Of a stretch of 64,000 nucleotides of DNA, positions 1 to 10,700 are shown piece after piece (the stretch's first letter is position 1; the number at the start of each line of letters is the position of its first letter). The translations under genes and the position numbers were made by a program. Below the pieces are notes generated by a model. That model searched no databases. It saw only the letters and a list, made by a program, of their open reading frames with translations, and was not told the DNA's origin. The DNA lies in assembly GCA_015061245.1 (NCBI GenBank), contig SUWY01000002.1:57009-121008 (forward strand). Direction: 5' to 3'. Source of the DNA: Bacteroidales bacterium (GTDB taxonomy: Bacteria; Bacteroidota; Bacteroidia; Bacteroidales; Marinifilaceae).

Positions 1-2353
1 ACATTGGGTACTCCTTATAACGTTCGGTAGTTATCAAGATGATATTGTTACTTCCCTCCAAATCATAGAATGGGTGGTGCTCAGGTATCTCCTGAAGGCT
101 TACACTACCCTTACCATCCTCAAGTTTTGCCACAAAACGCCAGCACATTCCCTTCTCTGCCAACACCTTGCGTTTTGACTCGAAATCTGCATCGAGCGAT
201 GGCAAATTCTGCCAGAACTCATCAAGAGTTCCCTCGAAGAATGAGTCAGGCAGGAACAGATGCTTCTCAATATCATCGATATCCATTGTATAGCCTGCCT
301 CACGGCTCAAAATAACAAGCTTACGCATCACATCCTTTCCACACAAATCGATACGTGGGTCCGGCTCGGCATAACCCTGCTCCTTAGCCATCTTCACTGT
401 CTGGCTGAATGGGATTGTTTCACTGATTGTATTGAATATAAAGTTCAAAGTTCCAGACAAAACCGCCTCCAACTTAAGAATCTTATCGCCACTCGACTTC
501 AACGAGTTGATAGTATTGATGATTGGAAGTCCTGCACCCACATTGGTCTCGAATAGGAACTTAACACCACGCTGACGTGCAATAGACTTCAACTCCATAT
601 ACTTATCATAGTTGCCCGAAGCTGCAATCTTATTGGCGGTAACAACCGAAATATTATTGCTCAAGAAATCCTTATACAACATTGAGACATGCTCATTTGC
701 AGTACAATCAACAAATACCGAGTTGAAAATATTCATTCCGATAATCTCATCGTGAATCAACTGCAAAGAGCTTGGCTTACCCTGAGTGATTAGTCGCTCC
801 TTGTATCCCTCCAACTCCAAACCGTTTCTGTCGAACATCACGTAGTGACCATTCATGATTCCCACAACATTCAGCTTCAAACGGAACTGCTTCTTCAACA
901 CCTCCTGCTGATGAGCAATCTGCTTAATCAAACTTCCTCCTACAGTGCCAATTCCACAAATGAAGAGATTCATCTCTTGATACTCAGAAAGAAAGAATGC
1001 ATCATGAATTACATTCAATGATTTACGCAAATCTGCCAACTCAACAACAAACGAAATATTGGTCTCAGATGCTCCCTGAGCCACAGCAATAATACTGATA
1101 CCATTTCTTCCCAAAGCTCCGAACAACTTTCCGGCCAATCCTGGAGAGTGTTTCATGCGCTCGCCCACAATGGCAATAGTAGCAAGATTATTCTCGGCTG
1201 CAATTGTAGTAATCTCACCTCGCTCAATCTCTTTATGGAACTCATTGGCAAGCACCTCGCAAGCTGCCTCGGCATCGGAATTCTTCACACCGATACTTGT
1301 ACTGTTCTCCGACGATGCCTGCGACACCATAAACACACTGATTCCCTGCTCAGTCAACGCCTTGAAAATTCGATAGTTCACACCAACAACTCCAACCATT
1401 CCCAATCCCTGAACGGTAATAAGGCTAGTATCATTAATCGATGAAATTCCCTTAATCAACTGGGTTGACTCGCCGTGGCTCTCTTTGTTGATAACAGTTC
1501 CACGTGCCTCAGGATTAAATGTATTCTTTACCCAAATAGGGATATTTTTCAAACACACAGGGTAGATAGTCGGAGGGTAGATAACCTTAGCTCCAAAGTT
1601 ACACAACTCTGTAGCCTCAGCATAGCTCAACTGGTCAATTGTATAGGCATCCTGAATAACCTTCGGATCGGCTGTCATAAATCCGTCAACGTCGGTCCAA
1701 ATCTCCAAAGCCGATGCCTCAAGAGCTGCAGCAATCACCGATGCAGTGTAGTCGGAACCTCCACGACCAAGGTTGGTAATCACTCCGCTCTCTTTATCGG
1801 TTGAGATAAATCCGGGAACCAAACAGCGCTCAGGAGCACCCTGGAACGTCTCGCAAACAAGTTGCTCTGTAAGTTTTTTGGCGAGGCCTCGCTTATTATG
1901 CTTAACCTCGGTCTTGATAAAGTTGCGCGCATCGTAATGCTTAGCATTTATCAACTCGGCAACTATTATTGATGAGATCCTCTCACCATAGCTCAAAATA
2001 ATATCGGTAGTCTTTGGAGACAAATCCTGCAACAACGATACTCCGCGCAAGATATTTGACAACTCATCGAGTAATGACTTAACCTGCTTCCACACTCTGG
2101 TCTGCTGCTCACCGGCAGGGATAACAGCCTTAATCATTGTCTCATGACGACAAATAATGTCACCAAGTAGTGTCAAGTAGTCATCGCTACCTGCAACTGC
2201 CATATTAGAGACCTTAATCAATTGATCGGTTATACCTCCCAATGCAGAGACCACCACAATAACCGGCTCCTTCTCACTCTCAACAATCTGTTTTACTTTA
2301 AGTATGCTATCTATAGAACCAACCGAGGTTCCTCCAAACTTTAATACCTTCAT
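1..2353 (-). CDS. thrA: Bifunctional aspartokinase / homoserine dehydrogenase (3' end outside window)
   Basis: Catalyses the first (aspartate to aspartyl phosphate) and third (aspartate semialdehyde to homoserine) steps of the threonine/methionine branch. The protein opens with MKVLKFGGTSVG, the aspartokinase nucleotide-binding signature; a mid-section with VQGLGMVGVVG and IAIVGERMKHSPG matches the two regulatory ACT domains; the C-terminal dehydrogenase has the Rossmann motif GIGTVGGSL and the TANK motif. About 784 codons are inside the window, against roughly 810 for the family, so only a short C-terminal piece is missing past the left edge. The start ATG at 2353 is fixed by the conserved N terminus. 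It is divergent from clpP. No leader peptide rich in Thr or Ile was seen in the 5' region. Confidence 0.95.
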   Translation of the reverse strand, partial: MKVLKFGGTSVGSIDSILKVKQIVESEKEPVIVVVSALGGITDQLIKVSNMAVAGSDDYLTLLGDIICRHETMIKAVIPAGEQQTRVWKQVKSLLDELSNILRGVSLLQDLSPKTTDIILSYGERISSIIVAELINAKHYDARNFIKTEVKHNKRGLAKKLTEQLVCETFQGAPERCLVPGFISTDKESGVITNLGRGGSDYTASVIAAALEASALEIWTDVDGFMTADPKVIQDAYTIDQLSYAEATELCNFGAKVIYPPTIYPVCLKNIPIWVKNTFNPEARGTVINKESHGESTQLIKGISSINDTSLITVQGLGMVGVVGVNYRIFKALTEQGISVFMVSQASSENSTSIGVKNSDAEAACEVLANEFHKEIERGEITTIAAENNLATIAIVGERMKHSPGLAGKLFGALGRNGISIIAVAQGASETNISFVVELADLRKSLNVIHDAFFLSEYQEMNLFICGIGTVGGSLIKQIAHQQEVLKKQFRLKLNVVGIMNGHYVMFDRNGLELEGYKERLITQGKPSSLQLIHDEIIGMNIFNSVFVDCTANEHVSMLYKDFLSNNISVVTANKIAASGNYDKYMELKSIARQRGVKFLFETNVGAGLPIINTINSLKSSGDKILKLEAVLSGTLNFIFNTISETIPFSQTVKMAKEQGYAEPDPRIDLCGKDVMRKLVILSREAGYTMDIDDIEKHLFLPDSFFEGTLDEFWQNLPSLDADFESKRKVLAEKGMCWRFVAKLEDGKGSVSLQEIPEHHPFYDLEGSNNIILITTERYKEYPM

Positions 2354-2678
2354 AATTTTCTATATATTGTAATCGCAAACCACACCAATGGTTTATATTC
2401 GATTTTAAATAAACTCTTTGATTTTAACTCTCGAAAAATGCTTGCATCCACAAGCGCAAATCACATAGACTCGCCTAAACTACTCCTACCCCCGAAGGGT
2501 CATCATAGTGCGACACATAGTTCGGCCAGACATGACCGAAGTTGAGATAATATTATTGTTATTCATTAACAAATTCATAGTCGCAATTCCATTTGAAAGC
2601 ACAAAAATAATAAAAAAAATTAATCAGTATCGTAGATATACCATTTTTCGTACCTTTGTAAGCGGAAATTTAAATAAA
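2354..2678. other. 325-bp divergent intergenic region thrA/clpP
   Basis: Holds the 5' leaders of thrA (leftward) and clpP (rightward). On the right side is a TACCTTTG -7 element for clpP. Near 2488-2500 there is a small hairpin with a TTCG-type loop (ACCC/GGGGT on the minus strand), and around 2390-2407 a short inverted repeat AAACCA/TGGTTT. I see no gene, no tRNA and no recognised riboswitch. The frame open from 2508 into clpP is judged non-coding before 2679. Confidence 0.6.
2651..2658 (+). promoter_or_regulatory. Bacteroidota-type -7 promoter element (TACCTTTG) for clpPX
   Basis: TACCTTTG fits TAnnTTTG. It lies 20 bp upstream of the ATG at 2679, so transcription would begin near 2663 and exclude any start codon at 2508. 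No clear -33 TTTG is seen at the expected distance. Confidence 0.6.
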
Positions 2679-3401
2679 ATGAGTATGAAGATGAATGATG
2701 AGTTCAAACTCTTTGCTCAAAAACAGATGGGCATAAGCAGTTTAAATCTACACAGATACCAATCTATAACCGATAATTACATTTCGCCTACCATTATTGA
2801 GGAGCGTAATTTGAATGTAGCAAGCATGGATGTATTCTCACGCTTGATGATGGATAGAATCATATTTTTGGGAGTCCCAATCGATGATACCGTTGCCAAT
2901 ATTGTAATGGCACAACTACTTTTCCTTGAGACTGCAGATCCGGGAAGAGATATTCAAATCTACCTGAACACTCCCGGAGGTTCTGTATATGCAGGCTTGG
3001 GAATTTACGATACAATGCAATATATAAGTTGCGATGTATCAACCATCTGCACAGGAATGGCTGCATCGATGGGAGCTGTACTGTTGGCAGCCGGAGCAAA
3101 AGATAAGCGTTTTGCATTAAAGCACTCTCGCACAATGATTCATCAACCTCTTGGAGGAGCGCAGGGACAGGCCTCGGACATTGAGATAACAGCCCGCGAG
3201 ATTGGCAAGTTGAAAAAGGAGCTATACACAATCCTCTCTGAACACACAGGCAAGAGCTATAAGCAGATTGAAAAGGACTCTGACCGTGACTACTGGATGA
3301 CATCGGAAGAGGCAAAGGCATACGGAATGATTGACAACATTCTTACTCGCGAAAACAAAAAGGCAGAAAGCAACAAAACCGAGAGCGGCATTATTCTATA
3401 A
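2679..3401 (+). CDS. clpP: ATP-dependent Clp protease proteolytic subunit
   Basis: Serine protease that forms the tetradecameric chamber degrading substrates fed by ClpX. With the start at 2679 the product has 240 residues. The catalytic Ser130 lies in GMAASMGAV, His155 in MIHQPLGG, and the Asp in DRDYW (about 202-204). The frame is open back to an ATG at 2508, but the extra residues are unlike ClpP and would start upstream of the predicted promoter, so 2679 is preferred. It is about 30 residues longer than the E. coli precursor, mostly at the N terminus. clpX follows 11 bp downstream, so the two are co-transcribed. The trigger-factor gene (tig) often found upstream of clpP is absent here; thrA lies there instead, divergently. 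Confidence 0.95.
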   Translation: MSMKMNDEFKLFAQKQMGISSLNLHRYQSITDNYISPTIIEERNLNVASMDVFSRLMMDRIIFLGVPIDDTVANIVMAQLLFLETADPGRDIQIYLNTPGGSVYAGLGIYDTMQYISCDVSTICTGMAASMGAVLLAAGAKDKRFALKHSRTMIHQPLGGAQGQASDIEITAREIGKLKKELYTILSEHTGKSYKQIEKDSDRDYWMTSEEAKAYGMIDNILTRENKKAESNKTESGIIL

Positions 3402-3412
3402 AACAGGCAACT

Positions 3413-4633
3413 ATGAAGATGACAGATAAATGCTCGTTTTGCGGACGCTCTCGCAAAGATGTAGCGCTATTGATTGGAGGCATAAACGGCTTTATTTGCG
3501 ACCAGTGTGCAGAGCAGGCCCACTCTATAACCAAAGAGGCATTCGCGCAGGAGGAGCAAAAGGCAACAAAGGAGCTTCAGATTAAGAAACCTATTGAGAT
3601 AAAGGAGTTTCTGGACCAATATGCAGTTGGTCAGGACGAGGCCAAAAAGCACCTTGCCGTGGCTGTATATAACCACTACAAACGAATCAAACAGGAGAAG
3701 GGCGACAACGATGTTGAGATTGAGAAATCGAATATCATTATGGTTGGTCGCACCGGAACAGGAAAGACTCTGTTGGCGAAGACTATTGCAAAAATGTTAA
3801 ACGTTCCATTCGCCATTGTCGATGCAACAGTTCTTACCGAGGCAGGATATGTGGGCGAGGACATTGAGTCGATACTTACACGTCTGCTTCAAGCCTCTGA
3901 CTACGATGTCAAGGCTGCCGAGCGAGGAATTGTCTTTATCGACGAAATTGACAAAATTGCCCGTAAAGGCGACAACCCATCTATCACTCGCGATGTTAGT
4001 GGCGAGGGCGTACAACAGGGTTTGTTGAAACTTTTAGAGGGCTCGATTGTAAATGTTCCACCTCAGGGAGGTAGAAAGCACCCAGACCAAAAGATGATTG
4101 CTGTTGACACCAAAAACATTCTGTTCATCTGCGGAGGAGCTTTCGATGGCATTGAGAAGAAGATTGCAGCACGCATGAATTCACAGGTTGTAGGTTTTAC
4201 TGCAATTCGTGAAGTAGAGAAGATTGACCGCAATAATCTGCTACAATATATTGCACCACAAGACTTAAAGAGTTTCGGTTTGATTCCCGAAATTATTGGT
4301 CGTTTGCCGGTGCTTACCTATTTAGAGCCACTAAGCCGCGAAACATTACGAAGCATTCTAACCGAGCCAAAGAATGCCATTATTCGCCAGTTCATAAAGC
4401 TCTTTGAGATGGATGGCATTGAGCTTACATTCGAGCCGGAGGTATTCGATTTTATTGTAGATAAGGCTGTCGAGTATAACCTTGGAGCTCGTGGTTTGCG
4501 CTCTATTTGCGAAGTAATTATGAATGACTTGATGTTCGAGTTGCCATCAACCCGCAAAAAGAAATATACCATTACCAAGCAATATGCCGAGGCCCGCCTT
4601 GCCCACTACTCTGTCGGCAAGCTAAGAAGCTAA
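3413..4633 (+). CDS. clpX: ATP-dependent Clp protease ATP-binding subunit ClpX
   Basis: AAA+ unfoldase that recognises, unfolds and translocates substrates into ClpP. The 406-residue protein begins with a C4 zinc finger (Cys7, Cys10, Cys29, Cys32), followed by the AAA+ core: Walker A GRTGTGKT (112-119), pore loop GYVGED (145-150), Walker B IVFIDEID (173-180), the GGRKHPDQ loop, and a C-terminal sensor-2 GARGLRS. Full length for the family. Walker A has Arg where E. coli has Pro, after the first Gly, which should be tolerated. It is directly downstream of clpP and ends in a bidirectional terminator; no recQ follows, unlike the arrangement I recall from Bacteroides. Confidence 0.96.
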   Translation: MKMTDKCSFCGRSRKDVALLIGGINGFICDQCAEQAHSITKEAFAQEEQKATKELQIKKPIEIKEFLDQYAVGQDEAKKHLAVAVYNHYKRIKQEKGDNDVEIEKSNIIMVGRTGTGKTLLAKTIAKMLNVPFAIVDATVLTEAGYVGEDIESILTRLLQASDYDVKAAERGIVFIDEIDKIARKGDNPSITRDVSGEGVQQGLLKLLEGSIVNVPPQGGRKHPDQKMIAVDTKNILFICGGAFDGIEKKIAARMNSQVVGFTAIREVEKIDRNNLLQYIAPQDLKSFGLIPEIIGRLPVLTYLEPLSRETLRSILTEPKNAIIRQFIKLFEMDGIELTFEPEVFDFIVDKAVEYNLGARGLRSICEVIMNDLMFELPSTRKKKYTITKQYAEARLAHYSVGKLRS

Positions 4634-4668
4634 CAGCTGTCAGCCCAGCACCCTATAAATAATCATCC

Positions 4669-4702
4669 CTCCCGACCATTACTCTGAAATGATTGTCGGG
4701 AG
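4669..4702. terminator. Hairpin terminator between convergent clpX and lipoprotein gene
   Basis: CTCCCGAC at 4669-4676 pairs with GTCGGGAG at 4695-4702. On the plus strand it is followed by a T-rich stretch. It sits in the 76-bp gap between two convergent genes. Confidence 0.6.
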
Positions 4703-4709
4703 AGGGTTG

Positions 4710-5504
4710 TTATTGAATACCTATAGTGTAAATCCTTGATTCAGCGATATTGGCAATTAGAATTAATTGAGGATTAATCCCTGCCTCGGGTATATATTGT
4801 ACTTGTATATTTAATGTTGAGTCTTGTGGTATATAGTATGGAGGGGAAGTATTTACATGGATACAATCACATGAAACCATTATGTCACTGATTACTAAAT
4901 CCACATCCCCAATGTTGCAAACAATAATTTCAGACAACACTTCATTGTTATTAGTTGTACATAGTGTTCTTTGGCTTATTCTAATCTTCGAGAAAATAGA
5001 ATCTGATTGAAATAAAAATTCCTCAAGTAATCTCTGTTTATATAAGATACTATTCGGAGCATTAGCCCGCATTACCATCCTTCCTTCTTTAATTGTGAAA
5101 TATTGAATAGGCTGAGTCATATTATCAAAAATCGCTTGATCCTTATTATAAAATACTTTCCACTTCCAATCAACTTTCCTAAAAAGCACATCTACCAACC
5201 TATTCTTATCCTGCTGCAATACATAGTACATGCCCAATCTCTCTTGATTAATATCAAGAGAATCTAGCCATAAATTTAATTTATCTATAAAATACTTCCA
5301 TTTATACGGATCTATATTGCATAAAACACACGACGAATCAACAAATGCCAATATACAATTCTTATCTAATAGAGAATCCTTGATTTGGGAATCATAAAAT
5401 CCTAAAACTTGCTCATCAATATTACCTACTTTTAAATTTTGATTAGGTGAACATGAATTACAACAAAGAACAGCTATACATAATAGTACAAAAACACTTC
5501 TCAT
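4710..5504 (-). CDS. Lipoprotein with thioredoxin-like region and C-terminal DUF1573-like domain
   Basis: 264 residues. An N-terminal hydrophobic stretch ends in a Cys-rich lipobox-like region (CNSC near residue 18), predicting an exported lipoprotein. Residues about 45-80 contain ILAFVDSSCVLCNI followed by a WKYFIDKL segment; this resembles the thioredoxin-like region with a CxxC seen in Bacteroidota proteins that also carry DUF1573. The C-terminal ~90 residues (ICNIGDVDLVISDI, then a CDC and a proline-rich turn) match the Ig-like DUF1573 domain. It begins 2 bp after the propeller lipoprotein, so the two form an operon. The substrate and role are unknown. The pair is visibly more AT-rich than clpX and prfB around it. 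Confidence 0.65.
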   Translation of the reverse strand: MRSVFVLLCIAVLCCNSCSPNQNLKVGNIDEQVLGFYDSQIKDSLLDKNCILAFVDSSCVLCNIDPYKWKYFIDKLNLWLDSLDINQERLGMYYVLQQDKNRLVDVLFRKVDWKWKVFYNKDQAIFDNMTQPIQYFTIKEGRMVMRANAPNSILYKQRLLEEFLFQSDSIFSKIRISQRTLCTTNNNEVLSEIIVCNIGDVDLVISDIMVSCDCIHVNTSPPYYIPQDSTLNIQVQYIPEAGINPQLILIANIAESRIYTIGIQ

Positions 5505-5506
5505 AA

Positions 5507-6637
5507 CTAATGCATTTCAAAAAGAATTAAGGTGGGATTCGCATCGCTAGATAATGTATCAAGAACCGAAATATTATCTGCTTTCTTCCTTATCCAAGAA
5601 GAGGCATTCTGTTTAATTTTTTCAATCTCTTTTGTCGGCAATTCACTCAACAAATAGTTTTCATCCATATACAACGGAGTATATGCAGCATCATTACTCC
5701 AGAAATTGAACAGGAAATATTCTTTACTACTTTTATTGTACAAAATATTAATTGGCTTATTCTTCAAACTTCCCAATTGAGCATACCTGTACAAGTCATT
5801 CTCACCATTAAAAACAAAAAAATATGGAATAGAACCATCGGTCATGCAATTAATTAACCTATCGTTCGCAACAACTGAATTTGACGTAGTAGTCTTGAAT
5901 CCTTTAAGAATATCATCATTCCATAAGGAATTATCCAGATTCCATGAAAAGGCATTTGATAGACCATCAGTTGCTAACTTATACACCTGTGTATCAAATG
6001 TACTCCAAAAATACATAGTGTCATTATAGTTGTTAAACGCGTTGTGTTTCAGACTCAGACTCTTGTCACATTCATAAAGCAGACTTAACTCATTGCTGTT
6101 TTTAAAATCCCACACCAATATGGACGATAAGTTATCATTGCCCGGATGATAAAGCGCAAAACAAGAATCATTTAAGGTTGATATACCCCAATAAGCATCT
6201 TTTTCAGCAGGCAAACGATAAGTTGCAATGTATTCTCCATGAATAGCATACTCATAGACAGAGCCAAGAGCACTTAATAAATATACTCTATTTTTATTTG
6301 TGTTGATACAAAAGTCATATAACAAAGGATGTTCCCCAGGCCCTCGCCCTGTTTCTCCAATTGTATACAAGAACTCTCCGCTCATAGAGAAGGCATAGAG
6401 CGATGATAAAGTAATGTCTAAAACGAATATGGTTGAATCGTGCACAACCACTTTATTAACTCTTGCTATCAACGAAGAATCTTTTGTTTCTAACGGAATG
6501 ATATGAGCCCTTCGAAAGATATTTTCTTCATCTAACGTTGTAACCACATCTTCATCACAAAGAACGTGATTCTTGCTTGACTCAACACGAACACAAGAGG
6601 TACATACAATAAGGAGAAATACCAATATATTCTTCAT
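5507..6637 (-). CDS. 6-bladed beta-propeller lipoprotein (DUF5128-like)
   Basis: 376 residues with a lipoprotein signal (MKNILVFLLIVCTSC, lipobox Cys15). The text IIPLETKDSSLIARVNKV, then VLDITLSSLYAFSMSGEFLYTIG and TGRGPGEHPLLYDF, is characteristic of the Bacteroidota family annotated as 6-bladed beta-propeller proteins, which are predicted to sit at the cell surface or in the periplasm. It is the upstream member of an operon with the DUF1573-like lipoprotein (2-bp gap). prfB ends 12 bp upstream in the same direction, so it may be read through from prfB. Function unknown; binding or scaffolding is an inference from the fold. Confidence 0.7.
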   Translation of the reverse strand: MKNILVFLLIVCTSCVRVESSKNHVLCDEDVVTTLDEENIFRRAHIIPLETKDSSLIARVNKVVVHDSTIFVLDITLSSLYAFSMSGEFLYTIGETGRGPGEHPLLYDFCINTNKNRVYLLSALGSVYEYAIHGEYIATYRLPAEKDAYWGISTLNDSCFALYHPGNDNLSSILVWDFKNSNELSLLYECDKSLSLKHNAFNNYNDTMYFWSTFDTQVYKLATDGLSNAFSWNLDNSLWNDDILKGFKTTTSNSVVANDRLINCMTDGSIPYFFVFNGENDLYRYAQLGSLKNKPINILYNKSSKEYFLFNFWSNDAAYTPLYMDENYLLSELPTKEIEKIKQNASSWIRKKADNISVLDTLSSDANPTLILFEMH

Positions 6638-6649
6638 GTAACCTTTATC

Positions 6650-7765
6650 TTAACTTTCTGCGCCGCCGAACTCCATTAAGTAGGCTTTGATGAAACCATC
6701 CAGATCGCCATCCATTACTCCGTTGACATCAGAGGTTTGGTAGTTTGTTCTATGATCCTTTACACGACGGTCATCGAACACGTAACTGCGTATCTGTGAA
6801 CCCCACTCAATTTTTTTCTTACCTGCCTCAAGCTTTGCCTGCGCCTCCATACGGTGTTGAAGCTCACGGTCGTAAAGTTGTGAACGCAACAAACGCAAAG
6901 CATTCTCACGGTTATCTTGCTGAGAACGAGTCTCGGTGTTCTCGATAAGAATCTCCTCCTGCTCTCCGGTATATGGGTCAGTGTATTGATAGCGCAAACG
7001 CACTCCGGTCTCAACCTTATTTACGTTCTGACCTCCGGCTCCTCCTGAACGGAACAAATCCCATGTTATCAATGAAGGATTTACAACCACCTCAATCGAG
7101 TCATCGACAAGAGGTGTTACGAATACTGATGCGAACGAGGTCATTCGTTTACCCTGAGCGTTATATGGAGATACACGCACCAAGCGATGAACTCCATTCT
7201 CACTCTTCAGGTATCCGTATGCACTATCGCCCTCAATCTGCATTGTTACAGTCTTGATTCCTGCCTCATCGCCCTCTTGAAGGTTACTGATAGTCATTTT
7301 ATATCCACTCTTCTCAACCCAACGCATATACATACGCATAAGCATTGATGCCCAGTCCTGGCTCTCTGTTCCTCCTGCTCCAGAGTTGATTTTCAGAACA
7401 CAATCCATAGAATCTGCCTCCTGACGAAGCATATTCTTTAACTCAATCTTCTCGAACTCCTCTAATAGTACAGAGTATGAGGTATCGACCTCATCCTCCG
7501 AGGCCTCGCCCATCTTAGCGAAATCAAAAAGCACCTCTAAATCTTCAAGTGAAGAGCGTACAGACTTATACCCCTCTACCCATGAGCGAATCTCACGGAG
7601 TTGTTTCATTACCTTTTCAGCCTCTTTCTGATTCTCCCAAAAGGCGGGATCCTGTGTACGCAACTCCACCTCGTGAAGCTCAATCTGCTTGTTCTCGATA
7701 TCAAGATATTTGTGCAGAGCATCTGCACGATTTTGTAAATCCTTTAACTGCTCAATAGTAATCAT
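6650..7765 (-). CDS. prfB: Peptide chain release factor 2, without a programmed frameshift
   Basis: Recognises UGA and UAA stop codons and triggers peptide release. 371 residues; the catalytic GGQ is at 244-246 (SGGAGGQNVNKVET), and the codon-recognition tripeptide SPF is SPY here (199-201). The frame is continuous from MITIEQLKDL. At the place where many bacterial prfB genes have an in-frame TGA and shift +1 (E. coli Tyr-Leu-stop-Asp), this gene reads Tyr20-Leu21-Asp22 as CTT GAT with no intervening T, so the autoregulatory frameshift is absent. It lies 4 bp downstream of the DUF2723 gene. Confidence 0.95.
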   Translation of the reverse strand: MITIEQLKDLQNRADALHKYLDIENKQIELHEVELRTQDPAFWENQKEAEKVMKQLREIRSWVEGYKSVRSSLEDLEVLFDFAKMGEASEDEVDTSYSVLLEEFEKIELKNMLRQEADSMDCVLKINSGAGGTESQDWASMLMRMYMRWVEKSGYKMTISNLQEGDEAGIKTVTMQIEGDSAYGYLKSENGVHRLVRVSPYNAQGKRMTSFASVFVTPLVDDSIEVVVNPSLITWDLFRSGGAGGQNVNKVETGVRLRYQYTDPYTGEQEEILIENTETRSQQDNRENALRLLRSQLYDRELQHRMEAQAKLEAGKKKIEWGSQIRSYVFDDRRVKDHRTNYQTSDVNGVMDGDLDGFIKAYLMEFGGAES

Positions 7766-7769
7766 ATTC

Positions 7770-10700
7770 TTAGAAATTACTATACTCCATTAGTTTCTGA
7801 TTAGCCATCTCCTCACGGCCAAACATCTTCATCAAATCAATAATGTATTTAACATTCTCAGTTGCCAAACGAGAGTTTCTATTGATTGTTGCATCGGCTC
7901 TTCCTGACTCGGTCAATACTGTTGTGTAACGGAATAGTTGCAATTGATCATCAAGAATATCCAATGCCAACTTATCAGCCTTCTCCTGCTCACCAAACTC
8001 GTAGTACATTGCTACATAGTTAAGTAGCGGGCTGTAAGCCTCGAATGGCACTTGTGATAGTGGCAACTCCTCCATTGCTTTATCAAGCACCTTAACAGCA
8101 CGCTCAATATCGCCCTCGTCGTATAACGCCAATGCCAAACGCATAAATGTGTTACGGAAATCCATTACCGAAATTGTTGAACGGTGGAAGTGGTCGATAT
8201 AGACATCAGGGTTATTGATATTGCCCCACTTATACTTGTTCATCAAGTTGTCATAAAGCACCTCAGTATCAATACGGCCTAATGCTCCCGACTCAACCTT
8301 TGTCTCTATTGGAACCAAACGATATGCCGCTCCGTCAAGCTGGAAGTATTTCTGGAGACCCATATAGTTGTCCTCGCCCATTCCTATTCCAAAGTAGATT
8401 GGACGCTCCCAATTGTTGGTATTCAAAATATCCAATACCATAAGTTGTGACTTGGTCAAGTAGTTACCTCCCAATGTAAACTCAAGGTTATCTACCAAAC
8501 TATCAGCCATATTAGGATTTACCAAACCATTTGCCACGACAGCTTGCTTGTTTACAGGCAACGATAGCTTCTTACTTGGAATGTAGTTATAATCGCCAAC
8601 CTTATTGCGATCATCCTTTACACAAAGAAGTGCATTTGCCAATGATACAGTGCCATTATTTTGGTTCTGACCCGGAGCAACCAATACAATATCACGTTTT
8701 CCTCCATGGTACTGATTGTCTGCAAATGAGATAGGAACTCCCGGAGTCTCGTATGCCTTACGCTTCATCTGGTCAATGTACCAATCACCAGAAAGCAGGC
8801 TCAAATTGACAATTCTTACATCACGACGAATTCCCTCAACCTCTTGTGCATACCACAATGGGAAGGTATCATTATCTCCGTATGTGAAGAGAATTGCATT
8901 AGGAGCACATGACTCAAGATAGTCTGTAGCGTATGCCAATGTTGCATAGCGTCCGCTTCTATCGTGATCATCCCAGTTCTCGGCAGCCAAATTCAATGGA
9001 ACAGCAACAAAACACAATGTTCCAACTGCAACCGGAACCCAAACCTTATCGGAAGCCTTAAGCTTTTTGCCTATCCAATCATATAGCGCAGTAACTCCCA
9101 ATCCTATCCATATTGCAAAGGCGTAGAACGAACCTGCGTATGCATAGTCACGCTCGCGAGGCTCCAAAGGCGATTGATTCAAGAACAGAATAATTGCTAT
9201 TCCTGTCATAAAGAACAGAATCATCACAATAGAGAAATCTTGCTTTCCCTGCTTTCCTTTACAGTATTGATATACCAAACCTACCAATCCCAACAGGAAT
9301 GGCAACAGATAGTATTTGTTGTGAGCCGGAGACTCCTTGGTTCTGTCCGGAAGATAATCCTGATCTCCCAAACGAATCTCATCAAGGAATTTTATACCTG
9401 AAATCCAGTTTCCATCGGCAACATCGCCATAACCCTGTTCATCATTCTGACGACCGGCAAAGTTCCACATAAAGTAACGCCAATACATGTGGTTCAACTG
9501 ATAGCTGAAGAAGTATTGCAAATTGTTCTTCATGCTTGGGGCTGTTACCCTGCGTCCATCAACATTATATGTTTTTCCGCTTGGTTTTCCTCCCCAACTC
9601 TCATAAAGCGATGGGAAATATGAACGGGTACTGCTATGCATTCTTGGGAAGAGTGTACAGAAACGTTTGTCATAAACATACTCCTGTTTATGATCTACCA
9701 ATACATACATTCCTCTCTCTTTATCCTGGAAATAGATAGGGTCACCCTGCTTTGTCTCAACCAACGGAGCATTGTAGTACTGACCATAAATAAGCGGCGA
9801 ATCTCCGTACTGCTCACGGTTGATATATGCCAACAAGTCGAAGACATTATCCGGACTATTCTCGTCAATTGGAGGGTTGCTAACAGAACGGATAACCACC
9901 ATTGCGTATGAAGAGTAACCAATAAAGAATACCATCAAGCAGGTCAAAGCCAGATTGAGCATTGGTTTACACTTCTGTACCGAATAACGAATTCCATAGA
10001 ACAATCCCGCAGCAATTGCAAGGACATATATCACAACTCCGGTGTTAAATGGCAATCCCATTCCATTTACAAAGGCCAACTCAAACCAACATGCAATCTT
10101 GATAACGTATGGAATAAGGATAAAGTTCACAAATCCCAATATCACGACTGCTGCTACTGAGGCCCATATAATTCCCTTACGACTTACAGGATATTTTCTA
10201 AAGTAATACAAGAAAACAATTGCAGGGATTGCCAATAGGTTCAAAAGGTGAACTCCTACAGACAAGCCCATCAGGAACATGATAAACACCAACCAGCGGT
10301 TTGAATGCGGCTCATCGGCACACTCATCCCACTTCAGAATTGCCCAGAACACAACTGCGGTAAAGAGCGATGACATTGCATAAACCTCACCCTCAACAGC
10401 CGAGAACCAGAATGTATCGGTAAAGGCATACGCAACAGAACCAACAAAACCTGACAACAATATTGCCCACTTCTTGGCTCCTACCGGCTCCTCTCCACGC
10501 TTAACCAACAAACGCTTTGCAAAGAATGTAATTGTCCAACACAGGAACAGAACTGTTGCTGCCGAACACATTCCGGACATGTAGTTAATCATCAAAGCTT
10601 GCTTATCGGGCGAGGGCGCAAAGATTGCAAACAGACGCGAGATAATCATAAAGAGCGGTGCTCCGGGAGGGTGTCCAACCTGTAATCCCACTGAGGTAGT

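Noticed and set aside
2354..2510. Threonine attenuator or leader peptide before thrA
   Set aside because: No short frame rich in Thr or Ile codons and no competing hairpins with a T-run were found on the minus strand.
2508..2678. N-terminal extension of ClpP from an ATG at 2508
   Set aside because: It lies upstream of the TACCTTTG promoter element, the residues are unlike ClpP, and the ATG at 2679 gives a family-like N terminus.
4710..6637. Peptide-modifying radical-SAM system around the propeller lipoprotein
   Set aside because: No radical-SAM enzyme or precursor peptide gene is adjacent.
7690..7765. Programmed +1 frameshift in prfB
   Set aside because: Looked for at the Tyr-Leu-Asp site; the sequence is CTT GAT in one frame without TGA.
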